From: Streptomyces sp. NRRL S-455
GTDB lineage: Bacteria; Actinomycetota; Actinomycetes; Streptomycetales; Streptomycetaceae
Length of the DNA stretch: 64,000 nt
Reading direction: 5' to 3'
Assembly (NCBI RefSeq): GCF_000717875.1
Contig: NZ_JOCT01000002.1
Span: forward strand, 186,001-250,000
This document shows, piece after piece, positions 15,294-25,115 of the stretch (within the stretch, counting starts at the first letter, position 1; every line of letters begins with the position of its first letter). The notes below the pieces were generated by a model. The model saw nothing but the letters and a program-made list of their open reading frames with translations, had not been told where the DNA came from and searched no databases. The position numbers were made by a program, and so were the translations under genes.

Positions 15294-16481
15294 TCAGGAT
15301 GCCGGGGCCTGCTCCGACGTTTCACCTCCGGGGCTGGTCCCCGTGTCGGTCCCGGTTTCACCCCCGGTGTCGTTCCCGGTCGGGGGCGGCGACTCGTCCG
15401 TCGGCGGCTCCGACGACGTCTCCGTGTCCGAGGTCGGCGGTTCGCTCGTGGGCGGCTGCGACGAGGTCGAGTCCGTCGGCGACGTCGGCGTGGGCACGGT
15501 CGCCGACGGGGACGCCCCGTCCGGCGGTTCGGTCTTGCGGTCCTTCTTGCCCGTGTCGCCCTTGTGACGCTCGAACCACTCGCCGTCGGGCTCGCACACG
15601 ACGAAGACCTCGACGGGCTCCGGCGCGGGTGTGACCCTGACGATGCCCGACGACCTGTACCCCGGCCACTTGTCTCCGGTCGTCTTCGACGGGGTCCGCT
15701 GGGGGACCGGCGGGCTCAGCGGGTTGCCGCACGCGCAGCGCGCCCGGGGCACACCGCGGTCGTCGACGAGTACGGCCGTGCCGGCCTGGAGGACGGCCTG
15801 GTAGCTGGTGGCCCGGCCGTCCTTGTAGCCGTGGTTGGTGACCCAGGTGTCCATACGCAGCTGCACAGGGGTGAGCGAGCGCAGGTAGGCGGGAACGTCG
15901 GGCGGGTCGATGCGCTGGACCGAGGCGAACGCGCGCTGCTTGTCCGGGGTCTCCCTGAGGTACGTGATCTGCTTCTCCACGTCGCAGCTGGAGACGTTGC
16001 GGGTGCCGCCGTACAGGCCGGGCGTTCCGCCCCGCACGCCCCGGACGGTGTTCTGCGGCGCCGTTCCGGCGGGCGTGGGAGTGACCGGCGGGGCGGAGCT
16101 CTGCTCGGCCGTCGAGTCGGTGAACGGGTCCGGCCCGGTGTCCGCCGCCGGCTGAAGGAAGACCTCGCCGTCGGACGTGCTGGTGGCGCCGTCGGAGGCG
16201 CCGGTGCCGCCGTCGGACCGGGTGAACACCACGGCCAGGATCACGGCCACCACGACGGCGCCGGCGATCAGCGCGACACGGGGCGCGGAACCCCACCACG
16301 GGCGACGGGGCTCCGGCGACGTACCGCCGCCGCTGGGCGGCTCGGAGGGCGGCCCGCCGCCCCCCGACGGCGGCTGGGAGGGGCCGGACAGCGGGCCCGA
16401 GGGCGGCCCTGTGGGGCGGCCGGAGGACGGCGGTTCGACGCTCACGAGCTCTCTTCCCACGTGGTTCTCTGCGGCCTTCAC
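15294..16481 (-). CDS. DUF6777-like membrane-anchored protein with Pro/Ser/Thr-rich ends
   Basis: A 395-residue protein with a Pro/Gly/Ser-rich cytoplasmic N-terminus (about 1-60), one transmembrane helix (about 68-88, VALIAGAVVVAVILAVVF), and an extracytoplasmic part. The globular core at about 155-300 has four cysteines (SSCDVEKQITYLRETPDKQRAF, RCACGNPLSPP, VVCEPDGEW), matching the Streptomyces DUF6777 family, often found near Ser/Thr kinases. The C-terminal 90 residues are a low-complexity Thr/Ser/Pro/Glu tail. The GTG at 16481 has a weak ribosome site; GTG 16445 is a possible later start. Function unknown. Confidence 0.8.
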   Translation of the reverse strand: MKAAENHVGRELVSVEPPSSGRPTGPPSGPLSGPSQPPSGGGGPPSEPPSGGGTSPEPRRPWWGSAPRVALIAGAVVVAVILAVVFTRSDGGTGASDGATSTSDGEVFLQPAADTGPDPFTDSTAEQSSAPPVTPTPAGTAPQNTVRGVRGGTPGLYGGTRNVSSCDVEKQITYLRETPDKQRAFASVQRIDPPDVPAYLRSLTPVQLRMDTWVTNHGYKDGRATSYQAVLQAGTAVLVDDRGVPRARCACGNPLSPPVPQRTPSKTTGDKWPGYRSSGIVRVTPAPEPVEVFVVCEPDGEWFERHKGDTGKKDRKTEPPDGASPSATVPTPTSPTDSTSSQPPTSEPPTSDTETSSEPPTDESPPPTGNDTGGETGTDTGTSPGGETSEQAPAS

Positions 16482-16622
16482 ACTCTTGGTGCGTTATGCA
16501 CCGATGTACGCCGCTTGTTCCACTACGAGTTCATTGTGTGCCCCAGTCCCGTCTGCCCCGCAAGCCGACGCGGACGGACCTCCCGACGGGCGCCCGGCAC
16601 CGGTGCTGCTTAGCGTGGCAGC

Positions 16623-17921
16623 GTGAGTTCGCGCACCCCCTTCGGCCAGGCTCGTACCTCCGGCGAGCGGGCGGTCGCCCGCCACGGCTGGGTGCACGCC
16701 CTCGTCACGGTGGTCGGCGGACTGCTCGCCATGGCGGTAGTGGCTTCGCTCGGACTGTGGGCGGCCGGGGCCGCGGATCTCCCGGACGGCGCGTTCGGAC
16801 CCGTCGTCGCGGCCACGATGGTCACGGCCGTCGGGGGCACCGTGCGGCTCTCCGGGAGCGCCGGCGACCTCGCCGACACGCAGGCGGGCCTGACGGTGAT
16901 CCCGTTGTCCGTCACGCTCACCGGGGCACTGGTGATCGCCTGGGGGTTCCTCCGGCCGTTGCGGCACCGCGCGGTCGCCGGTACCGCGGAGCTGGCCGGC
17001 TGGGCCGGCAGGATCGCTTCCCTGTGGCTTCTCGCGCTGATCGCATTGACGCTCGCCGCCCGCCACACCTTCGACATCTCGCTCGGTGACGACACGCTGG
17101 GTGAACTGGGGGACATCTTCGGCGCCTCGCCGAAGATCGGCTTCACCACCGACGTTCCGCTGTCCGTGTTCGTCGGCGTGGTGTGGCTGGCCGGTGTGCT
17201 GGTGCTGGCCCTGCTGGTGTCGCGCGGGGCGCCGCTGCCGGCCGGGCTGCTGCGCTTCCAGACGTCGGTGCGGCCGGCCGCTTACGCGATGGTCGCGCTG
17301 CTGCTGGCCTGCGTCGCCATCGGCGTGGTCATCGCCCTGGTCGTGGCGGCCACCAAGGGGCACGCCAGGGAGACGTTCGCGGTGATCCTGCTCGGCATGC
17401 CCAACCTGGTCTGGCTCGCGTTCACGATCGGCCTGGGAGCCACCTGGAACGGCCGGGTGGAGGGGCCGTTCGGACTGCCGATGCCGCATGTGCTCGACGA
17501 GGTGCTGCGCACCCCGGACATCTCCGAGCTCAACCTGCGGACGCTCTCCGAGTACGACGGCAGGGTGTGGTGGCTGCTGGTCGTGGACGTGGTGCTGCTG
17601 GTCGCCGCCGCGTTCGTGATGGCGGCCCGGTCACCGGCCCGGATCCGGACCTGGCAGCACGCCGTGCACATGGCGGTCGCCCTCATGCTGACCGTGTTCA
17701 TGATCTGTCTGGTCGGGCGCATCTCCGCGCACTACGGCCTGTCCGTGCTCGGCCTCGGCGACCTGGGCGGTGGCCTGACGGGCGAGCTGTTCCTCAGGCC
17801 CAGGCTGTGGGGTGCGGTCGGTCTGGCGGTCCCGTGGGGGCTGGTCACCGGGTTCGCCGGGGCGCTCCTGGCACGGCAGGTACGGCGGCGGGGCGAGGTG
17901 CGCGCCGGGCAGGAGGGCTGA
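16623..17921 (+). CDS. Streptophobe family multi-pass membrane protein
   Basis: A 432-residue integral membrane protein with around ten to twelve hydrophobic segments spread over the whole length. It starts at GTG 16623. The sequence (HGWVHALVTVVGGLLAMAVVASLGLWAAGAADLP, AATMVTAVGGTVRLSG) matches the family annotated as streptophobe, confined to Streptomyces and relatives and usually encoded beside FHA- or kinase-domain genes. The function is unknown. It is convergent with the kinase gene, and its location beside a kinase/FHA-ABC operon fits the family's usual context. Confidence 0.85.
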   Translation: MSSRTPFGQARTSGERAVARHGWVHALVTVVGGLLAMAVVASLGLWAAGAADLPDGAFGPVVAATMVTAVGGTVRLSGSAGDLADTQAGLTVIPLSVTLTGALVIAWGFLRPLRHRAVAGTAELAGWAGRIASLWLLALIALTLAARHTFDISLGDDTLGELGDIFGASPKIGFTTDVPLSVFVGVVWLAGVLVLALLVSRGAPLPAGLLRFQTSVRPAAYAMVALLLACVAIGVVIALVVAATKGHARETFAVILLGMPNLVWLAFTIGLGATWNGRVEGPFGLPMPHVLDEVLRTPDISELNLRTLSEYDGRVWWLLVVDVVLLVAAAFVMAARSPARIRTWQHAVHMAVALMLTVFMICLVGRISAHYGLSVLGLGDLGGGLTGELFLRPRLWGAVGLAVPWGLVTGFAGALLARQVRRRGEVRAGQEG

Positions 17922-17952
17922 CGCCGGGCACACGACTGTCCGGTGGCCGTGT

Positions 17953-18939
17953 CTACATCCGCTCCAGGAAGACCGGTTCGGCCCAGCGCGGGGGCGGCTT
18001 CGGCCGCTCGTTCTCCGACTGCCGGGGCACCGGGGTGGGGCCGCGCCCGGCATCGGGCACGCCGCCGGTCGTCGCGGCCCGCAGGGCGGCGACGAAGTCC
18101 AGGCAGGACGGGTACCGGTCGTCGGGGCTCTTGGCGAGGGCCCTGGCGAAGACCGGATCGGTCTGCGGGGCGAGATCGGACCGGGTGTCGGTCAGCGGCG
18201 GCGGGGCGTCGTACTGGTGGGCCCACAGCAGGGCCATGTCGTCGTCCCGGCGGAAGGGCGGATGGCCGGCGAGGATCTCGTAGACGACGCAGGCGAAGCC
18301 GTAGACGTCGCAGCGGGCGTCGACCGGCTTGCCGGAGATCTGCTCGGGGGCGACGTAGTCGAGCGTGCCGACGAACTGGCCGACCGTGGTGAAGCCGGTC
18401 AGCGACAGCGACTTCTTCGTCAGGCCGAAGTCGGTGAGGTAGACGTGCTCGGGGTGGTCGCTGTCGGTGCCGCGGGACACCAGGATGTTGCCGGGCTTGA
18501 CGTCCCGGTGCACCAGACCGTGCTCATGGGCCGCGTCGAGCGCGGAGGCGACCTGCGCGGCGACGCGCAGGGCTGTCGCGGGAGGCAACGGGCCTTCCCG
18601 GTCCAGGAGATGGCGAAGGTCGCTGCCGGCGACGAAGCGCATGGCGATGTACAGCACGCCGTCGGTCTCGCCGGCCTCGAACACCGGCACGATGTGCGGG
18701 TGGTCGATCGCGGCGGCGGCCCTGGACTCGTGGGTGAACCGGCGCCTGAAGGTGTCGTTGCGGGCGAGCTCGGGGGCGAGCAGCTTGAGCGCGACGGTGC
18801 GTTCCAGACGCAGGTCGCGGGCGCGGTAGACGACAGCCATGCCGCCGCGCCCGATCTCCTGCTCGATGCGGTACCCGGCGATCTGCTGGCCGATCAGCTC
18901 GGACGGCCGCCCCGAGAACAGACTCGTCTCGCGATTCAC
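17953..18939 (-). CDS. Soluble Hanks-type Ser/Thr protein kinase
   Basis: A 328-residue kinase domain with no transmembrane or PASTA region. Motifs seen: glycine loop GRGGMAVVY (about 30-38), VALKLL lysine (about 52), catalytic loop VHRDVKPGN, activation start TDFGLT, and YVAPEQI. The tail after about residue 275 is Pro/Arg-rich. It starts at GTG 18939, overlapping the upstream stop by four bases (GTGA), so it is the last gene of a three-gene unit with the TRVVSPE protein and the FHA-ABC transporter. By analogy with mycobacterial PknF and Rv1747, it probably phosphorylates those partners; this is inferred. Confidence 0.92.
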   Translation of the reverse strand: MNRETSLFSGRPSELIGQQIAGYRIEQEIGRGGMAVVYRARDLRLERTVALKLLAPELARNDTFRRRFTHESRAAAAIDHPHIVPVFEAGETDGVLYIAMRFVAGSDLRHLLDREGPLPPATALRVAAQVASALDAAHEHGLVHRDVKPGNILVSRGTDSDHPEHVYLTDFGLTKKSLSLTGFTTVGQFVGTLDYVAPEQISGKPVDARCDVYGFACVVYEILAGHPPFRRDDDMALLWAHQYDAPPPLTDTRSDLAPQTDPVFARALAKSPDDRYPSCLDFVAALRAATTGGVPDAGRGPTPVPRQSENERPKPPPRWAEPVFLERM

Positions 18940-19853
18940 CGGGCATCACCCTCGGGCGACACGACCCTGGTCGGCTCTGACCCCACATCCCGAGTGGGCG
19001 GCGCCTCCGGGGGCTGTTCCTCTTCCTCGGTCTCCCCGGGCGACACGACACGCGTGGGCGGCGCCTCCGCGGGCCTGCTCACTTCCTCGGCCTCTTCGGG
19101 AGAGACGAGGCGCGTGGGCTCGGGAGCGTCGGAGGACACCACACGCGTCGGTTCGGGAGCGGCAGGCGGCGCGTCTCGTGGCGGCTCAGGCGCCTCGGGC
19201 GACACCACCCGCGTGGGCTCGGGCGGCGTGGCGGGCGCCCCGGCGGGACGAGCCGTCTCCTCAGCCCGGAGCCCCTCCTCGGCCCCGGGCGTCTCCCCCG
19301 CGGCTTCCGGCGGCACGACCCGCGTCGGGGCACGCGCCGGGGCCCGGGCCGGGCGCGACGCCGGGTCGGCCCGGGGTGTCTCGTCCGTCGCGTAAGTGGT
19401 CGTCCCGGCGCCCTCGGAATACACCCAGTGCCCGTGCGCCGCGTCGTAGAGCCACACCGACTCGCCGTCGACCACGACACCGACCCGCAGCCCGTGCGTG
19501 CGGGTGTGGAAGGACTCCCCGTCCATGCCGTTCGCGAGGTCCTCCACCGCGGACCGGTAACGCGCCAGGGCCTCCTGCGCGCGCCCCAGCAGCGGACGCG
19601 GATCGGCACTGCGCGTGAGCGGACCGTCCGCCGAGGGCGGGTCCTGGGGTATCGCGACCAGGCGGCGGCCGTCGACCCAGGCCGCCCAGCCGTTGAAGCA
19701 CAGCACATGCCCCCAGTCGCCCTGCCGTTCGAGGAGCTGCACCGGCAGCAGGGCGTCGAGGTCCACGGTGGGCCGGGCCGGGTCGGGGGCCTCCCAGGCC
19801 GGCATCCCGTGCTGCGGGACGATGTGGGTGGGCCGGAAACCGGGAGTCGTCAC
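18936..19853 (-). CDS. SH3-like protein with seven TRVVSPE-type repeats
   Basis: A 305-residue protein, not recognised as a named family. The N-terminal 60 residues resemble a bacterial SH3 domain (VQLLERQGDWGHVLCFNGWAAWVDGRRL), followed by a second conserved segment (about 85-150). From about residue 170 to the end the chain is acidic, Pro/Ala/Glu-rich and disordered, and contains seven degenerate repeats: PTRVVPPE, PTRVVSPE (twice), PTRVVSSD, PTRLVSPE, PTRVVSPG and PTRDVGSE. Each has Thr-Arg-x-Val, which when phosphorylated resembles an FHA ligand (pT-x-x-V/I). It lies between the kinase and FHA-ABC genes. Starts at GTG 19853. Confidence 0.8.
   Translation of the reverse strand: MTTPGFRPTHIVPQHGMPAWEAPDPARPTVDLDALLPVQLLERQGDWGHVLCFNGWAAWVDGRRLVAIPQDPPSADGPLTRSADPRPLLGRAQEALARYRSAVEDLANGMDGESFHTRTHGLRVGVVVDGESVWLYDAAHGHWVYSEGAGTTTYATDETPRADPASRPARAPARAPTRVVPPEAAGETPGAEEGLRAEETARPAGAPATPPEPTRVVSPEAPEPPRDAPPAAPEPTRVVSSDAPEPTRLVSPEEAEEVSRPAEAPPTRVVSPGETEEEEQPPEAPPTRDVGSEPTRVVSPEGDAR
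18945..19325 (-). repeat. Coding repeats for PTRVVSPE motifs
   Basis: About seven irregularly spaced copies of a 24-base coding unit for P-T-R-V-V-S-P-E lie within the 3' half of the kinase-adjacent gene. Spacing varies from about 9 to 45 codons, so this is an expanded protein motif rather than a tandem DNA array. Confidence 0.8.
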
Positions 19854-19862
19854 AGGCGCCCC

Positions 19863-22193
19863 CTACTTCCGCATCACGGCCGGTTCGTGCCGGCGCAGCA
19901 GCCGGGACACGAGGAAGCCGAAGAGCAGCGACAACACGACCAGCATCCCGACGTCGAGCAGCCAGGTACCCGCCGAGTGCTCGAAGAGCGGGTCCTCGGT
20001 CAGGTCGTCGGGCACGATCCGAGCCAGCTCGACGGTGCCGGCCATCGCGGCCAGTGCCCAGCGCGCCGGCACCAGCCAGCCGAGTTGCTCGAGCCCGGGC
20101 ACGCCGTCCAGTTTCAGCAGGGCGCCGCAGAAGACGACCTGGACGATGGCGACGAGCACGAGCAGGGGCATCGTCACCTCTTCCTTGCGCACCAGCGCCG
20201 AGATGAGCAGCCCGAGCATCATCGCAGTGAACGCCAGCAGGGCGACGGCGACCGCGATCTCCACCAGGGGCGGCATCAGCACGCCTTCACCGCCGGGCGC
20301 GCCGAGGTCCACGCCGAGCAGGGCGACCAGGGTCAGTACCACCGCCTGCAGCACGGTGATGACGCCCAGCACGACGACCTTCGACATGAGGTACGCGGAT
20401 CTGGACAGGCCCACCGTCCGCTCCCGCTGGTAGATCACGCGTTCCTTGACGAGCTCGCGCACCGCGTTGGCGGCACCGGTGAGTACCGCGCCGACGCAGA
20501 GGATGAGCAGCGTGTTCATTGCCGTGTCGGCGGTCAGTTCGCCGCCCGACAGGGCCCGCGCCATCACGCCCATCACGAACGGCAGGGCGATCATGATGAT
20601 CAGGAACGTGCGGTCGGAGCTGAGCGCGGAGGCGTACCGGCGCATCAGGGTGTTCAGCTGGGCGGACCGGCTGCGCGGCCGGGGCGGCGCGGTGATGACG
20701 ACAGGCTCGGACCGGGGCTGCCGGGGCTGTGCGGTGGCGTCGGCGACGTACCGGGTGTGGAAGGGCGACTCGAGGTACTCCTCGGCCCAGCCGCGGTGCG
20801 TGTCCCGGTCGAAGGCCTCGAAGGCCTCCGGCCACTGCTCGAAGCCGAAGTACGGCAGGGCGTCCTCGGGCGGCCCGTAGTAGGCGATCCTGCCGCCGGG
20901 CGCGAGCACCAGGAGCCGGTCGCAGACGTCCAGGCTGAGCACGCTGTGGGTGACGACGATGACGGTCCGGCCGTCGTCGGCCAGGCCGCGCAGCATGTGC
21001 ATCACCGAGCGGTCCATGCCGGGGTCCAGCCCCGAGGTCGGCTCGTCGAGGAACAGCAGCGACGGTTTCGTCAGCAGCTCCAGGGCCACGCTGACGCGTT
21101 TGCGCTGGCCGCCGGAGAGGCTGTGCACGGGCTGGTCGGCGCGCTGCTCCAGGCCCAGTTCGCGGATCACCTCGTCGACCCGGGCGCGCCGCTCGGCCTT
21201 GGCCGTGTCCTGCGGGAAGCGCAGTTCGGCGGCGTAGGAGAGTGCTTTGCGGACGGTCAGCTGGGCGTGCAGGATGTCGTCCTGCGGGACCAGGCCGATG
21301 CGCTGGCGCAGCTCCGCGTAGTCGTGGTACAGGTCGCGGCCGTCGTAGAGGACGGTGCCGTGGCCGGCGGGCCGCTGGCCGGTGAGGGCGTTGAGGAGCG
21401 TGGACTTGCCGGCGCCGCTCGGTCCGACCACGGCGAGCAGGCACTTCTCCTCCACCGGGAAGGACACGTGGTCGAGGAGCGTCTTGCGGCCTCGGTCGAC
21501 GGTGACCGTGAGGTCCTGCACGTCGAGGGAGACCTCGCCGGTGTCGACGTACTCCTGGAGTTCGTCGCCGACCAGGCAGAACGCCGAGTGGCCGATGCCG
21601 ACGATGTCGCCCTGGCCGACCGGGGCGCTGGTGACGGGGCTGCCGTTGAGGTACGTGCCGTTGTGGCTGCCCAGGTCGGTGATCTCGTACGTGCCGTCGG
21701 GCAGGGCGCGCAGTTCGGCGTGCCGCCGGGAGACCACCAGGTCGTCGATGACCAGATCGTTGTCCGTCGCGCGGCCGATGCGGACCGTGCGGGTGGGCAG
21801 CGGGCGTACGGTCGTCGGCTGCCGGTAGGTTCCGGTCGAGGCCGGCATGGAGACTGCGGAGGGGCGCTCCGGGGTCGGCGCGGGACGGCCCAGCAGGGTG
21901 ACGCGCGGCCCGTCCGCCGGGCTGCCGAAGCGGATGACGCTGCCGGGTCCGACGTCCCACTCGCGGACGCGCCGGCCATCGGTGTAGGTGCCGTTGGTGC
22001 TGTTCGCGTCCTGGATGGTCCAGTGCCCGTCGTTCGGTCGCAGCACGGCGTGGTGCCATGAGACCCGGTCGTCGTCGAGGACGATGTCGCTCAACGGGTC
22101 GCGTCCTACGTGGTAGTCGTGGCCCGGCGTCATCACCGTGGAGCCCGTCTCGGTCTCCAGGACGAGTTCTGGTGCTACCGACGGCTGCGCCAT
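19863..22193 (-). CDS. FHA-domain ABC transporter (Rv1747-like)
   Basis: A 776-residue fusion: FHA domain 1 (about 15-95, HVGRDPLSDIVLDDDRVSWHHA), FHA domain 2 (about 140-215, RIGRATDNDLVIDDLVVSRRHA), an ABC ATPase (about 230-470; Walker A GPSGAGKST near 258, signature LSGGQRKRVS near 358, Walker B LLFLDEPTSGLDPG) and an ABC-2 type membrane domain with six helices (about 520-776). The order matches M. tuberculosis Rv1747, whose FHA domains bind phosphothreonines made by PknF and which exports cell-envelope lipids. ATG 22193 is chosen; TTG 22199 is possible. The substrate here is unknown. It heads the kinase operon. Confidence 0.93.
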   Translation of the reverse strand: MAQPSVAPELVLETETGSTVMTPGHDYHVGRDPLSDIVLDDDRVSWHHAVLRPNDGHWTIQDANSTNGTYTDGRRVREWDVGPGSVIRFGSPADGPRVTLLGRPAPTPERPSAVSMPASTGTYRQPTTVRPLPTRTVRIGRATDNDLVIDDLVVSRRHAELRALPDGTYEITDLGSHNGTYLNGSPVTSAPVGQGDIVGIGHSAFCLVGDELQEYVDTGEVSLDVQDLTVTVDRGRKTLLDHVSFPVEEKCLLAVVGPSGAGKSTLLNALTGQRPAGHGTVLYDGRDLYHDYAELRQRIGLVPQDDILHAQLTVRKALSYAAELRFPQDTAKAERRARVDEVIRELGLEQRADQPVHSLSGGQRKRVSVALELLTKPSLLFLDEPTSGLDPGMDRSVMHMLRGLADDGRTVIVVTHSVLSLDVCDRLLVLAPGGRIAYYGPPEDALPYFGFEQWPEAFEAFDRDTHRGWAEEYLESPFHTRYVADATAQPRQPRSEPVVITAPPRPRSRSAQLNTLMRRYASALSSDRTFLIIMIALPFVMGVMARALSGGELTADTAMNTLLILCVGAVLTGAANAVRELVKERVIYQRERTVGLSRSAYLMSKVVVLGVITVLQAVVLTLVALLGVDLGAPGGEGVLMPPLVEIAVAVALLAFTAMMLGLLISALVRKEEVTMPLLVLVAIVQVVFCGALLKLDGVPGLEQLGWLVPARWALAAMAGTVELARIVPDDLTEDPLFEHSAGTWLLDVGMLVVLSLLFGFLVSRLLRRHEPAVMRK

Positions 22194-22239
22194 GACCAAG
22201 ATTCTACCGATCTGCCCGGTATGTGACTCGGTGAGCGGG

Positions 22240-22650
22240 TCAGGCCACGGGCACGCCCAGCGTGGAAGCCGTCCGCTGCATTCGCAGGGCGTCCACGGAC
22301 TCGGCGAGCAGTTCGTACTCGGTGGTGTCGTCGCTGGTGGCGATCCGCACCAGCCGTCCGGCCGCCAACTCCTCGGCGACCCGCTCCTGCTGCGCGGGAT
22401 CGGCGCACCAGGCGCGCAGCAGCGCGGGCACGTCGGGCACGGTGTCGGGGACCGGCACGAGCGCGCCCGGCGGTAAGTGCTCGGCGTCGGGCCGGGGGTC
22501 GAGGCGCTGGGCGATCCAGGAGGCGCGGTCGCGCAGCCACCACAGGGCGAGGGCGAGAGTGGGTGCCCGGTAGGTGCCGAGGGGCACTCCGATGCGGCGG
22601 CCGTCGCAGACTCCGTACGCCGTGACGTGGCACAGAAACTCGTCGTGCAC
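22240..22650 (-). CDS. Small hypothetical protein with a TTA codon
   Basis: A 136-residue protein, starting at GTG 22650 with GGGGGAGGG eight bases upstream. The sequence (VHDEFLCHVTAYGVCDGRRIGVPLGTYRAPTLALALWWLRDRASWIAQRL) looks conserved in style and has a soluble alpha/beta character; no motif is recognised. Leu codon 59 is TTA (22476-22474), the rare codon read by the bldA tRNA, so expression may be limited to late growth or development. The longer frame upstream has poor codon bias. It lies 46 bases upstream of the FHA-ABC operon on the same strand and could be its first gene. Confidence 0.7.
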   Translation of the reverse strand: MHDEFLCHVTAYGVCDGRRIGVPLGTYRAPTLALALWWLRDRASWIAQRLDPRPDAEHLPPGALVPVPDTVPDVPALLRAWCADPAQQERVAEELAAGRLVRIATSDDTTEYELLAESVDALRMQRTASTLGVPVA

Positions 22651-22915
22651 GTGACCCTCCCCCGTTGCCCGCCCGCCTGCCGGCCCGGCGGTGTCCCACC
22701 GCGGCTCGCGTGCTGCGCGTAAGGGCGCCGTCGCTCGAGGTGAAGCGCTCTCGCAGGTCAGTATGTTCACTGCTGAACCACTGTAACCACGACTTTCCGG
22801 CCACTCTCCTGGCATATTCACACCCGGAGTTGGCCGAAACCCGGCGAGCGGCCTCCGGGGGCATGACTGGCGGCACGGTGACCGTCCGCCTGGAGGAGCG
22901 GATCAGTTCCTAGCC

Positions 22916-22943
22916 GGCCTGCCCGTGGGCCCCCGGGCAGGCC
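22916..22943 (-). terminator. Terminator downstream of the aldo/keto reductase
   Basis: GGCCTGCCCG (22916-22925) and CGGGCAGGCC (22934-22943), a perfect ten-base-pair stem with an eight-base loop, just past the stop codon of the 22950 gene. Confidence 0.85.
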
Positions 22944-22949
22944 GCCGGG

Positions 22950-23942
<993 letters not shown>

Positions 23943-24059
23943 CGCGACTCCAGAGGGGTTGACACGGTCGGGAAACAACCGGTGCCCACTCTGGCGTGAC
24001 CTGCTCCCATGCGTCCAACAGAAGAATCCGATGGAATTCAGCGACTACGCTTCTCAGTC
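23943..24059. promoter_or_regulatory. Divergent promoter region between the reductase and LysR genes
   Basis: A 117-base gap between divergent starts. TTGACA on the plus strand is at 23959-23964, a perfect -35 hexamer but with no good -10 partner. An imperfect palindrome with CCAT...ATGG ends lies at 24007-24034, just upstream of the LysR start, in the position of an autoregulatory site. Confidence 0.4.
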
Positions 24060-24944
24060 ATGGAACTGCGTCATCTGCAGCACTTCGTCGCGGTCGCCGA
24101 GGACCAGCACTTCACCCGGGCGGCGGAACGCCTCCTGGTGTCCCAGTCGGGCCTGTCGGCCTCGATCCGGGCGCTGGAGCGGGAGCTGCAGACACCGCTG
24201 TTCGTGCGCACGACCCGGCGGGTGACACTCACCCCGGCCGGGCGGGCGCTGCTCGTCGAGGCGGAGCGCATCCTCGCGCAGGTGCGGACGGCGCACGAGG
24301 CGGTGGCGGCGGTGCAGGGCGTACTGCGCGGCATGCTCGCACTGGGCAGCGAGCAGTGCATCGCCGGGGTGCATGTGGCGGGGCTGCTGGCCGCGTTCCG
24401 GCACCGTCATCCGGACGTGGAGATCTGTCTGCGGCAGGCGGGGTCGGGGGCGCTCGCGGACGACGTCGCGGCCGGGCGGCTCGACCTGGCCTTCGCCGTG
24501 CGGACCCAGGCCGACAGCGACCAGTTGCGGTCGGTGCCGCTGACCAGCGAGCCGATGACGCTGCTCTGCCACTCCAGCCACCGGCTCGCCGCGGTGGGGG
24601 CGGCCGTCACGCCGGAGGAACTGGGCGGGGAGGTGTTCGTCGACTTCCAGCCCGACTGGGGGCCGCGGCGCACCACCGACGCCGTGTTCGCCGCGGCGGG
24701 CGTGCGGCGGACCGTGGCCCTGGAGGTGAACGACGTGCACACGCTGCTCGATCTGGTCGACGAGAACCTGGGGGTCGCCGTCGTGCCGCGGCACTTCGCG
24801 CACAAGCGTGCCTCCCTGACCGCACTGCCCGTGAAGGGGACCGGCGAGGCCGTCTACGAGACGGTGGCGCTGCTGCCGCCCAGCCAGGCCACCAGCCCGG
24901 CGGCCCGGGCACTGATGGCACTGCTGGAGACCGCTGGCGGATAA
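24060..24944 (+). CDS. LysR-family transcriptional regulator
   Basis: A 294-residue LysR regulator. The N-terminal winged helix-turn-helix is clear (MELRHLQHFVAVAEDQHFTRAAERLLVSQSGLSASIRALERELQTPLFVR), followed by the linker helix and a periplasmic-binding-protein-like effector domain (about 90-290). ATG 24060 is the standard LysR start. The regulator is divergent from the YghZ-like reductase, the classic arrangement for a LysR protein controlling the neighbouring gene and itself; the effector is unknown. Confidence 0.95.
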   Translation: MELRHLQHFVAVAEDQHFTRAAERLLVSQSGLSASIRALERELQTPLFVRTTRRVTLTPAGRALLVEAERILAQVRTAHEAVAAVQGVLRGMLALGSEQCIAGVHVAGLLAAFRHRHPDVEICLRQAGSGALADDVAAGRLDLAFAVRTQADSDQLRSVPLTSEPMTLLCHSSHRLAAVGAAVTPEELGGEVFVDFQPDWGPRRTTDAVFAAAGVRRTVALEVNDVHTLLDLVDENLGVAVVPRHFAHKRASLTALPVKGTGEAVYETVALLPPSQATSPAARALMALLETAGG

Positions 24945-25115
24945 GGGGTCCTTCCACTGTGCCCGCCCGGGCAGGATCAGTGCGATCAAACGGCTCCGAC
25001 CGAGCCACCTCGCACCCTCGGATCAGCGACCCTGGATCCAGCCACCTCGAAGATCATTCCGTCGGGAGTTCCAGGCCGGGACGCACGGGACGCGGCGATG
25101 CGCGATGGTGGAGCC

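Noticed and set aside
18945..19325. Repeated segments resembling a short CRISPR-like or VNTR array
   Set aside because: Repeats are degenerate, irregularly spaced and encode a protein motif in frame; no spacers of constant length and no cas genes.
19428..22061. Plus-strand ORF of 877 codons opposite the FHA-ABC transporter
   Set aside because: Antisense shadow; the minus-strand frame carries FHA, Walker and ABC signature motifs.
22665..22913. Plus-strand 82-codon ORF between the hypothetical gene and the aldo/keto reductase
   Set aside because: Poor codon bias and no recognisable protein features; it covers the promoter region of the minus-strand gene.
24009..24059. Longer LysR start 17 codons upstream of ATG 24060
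   Set aside because: The added residues precede the standard LysR winged-helix start MELRHLQHFVAVAE and have no homologue-like character.
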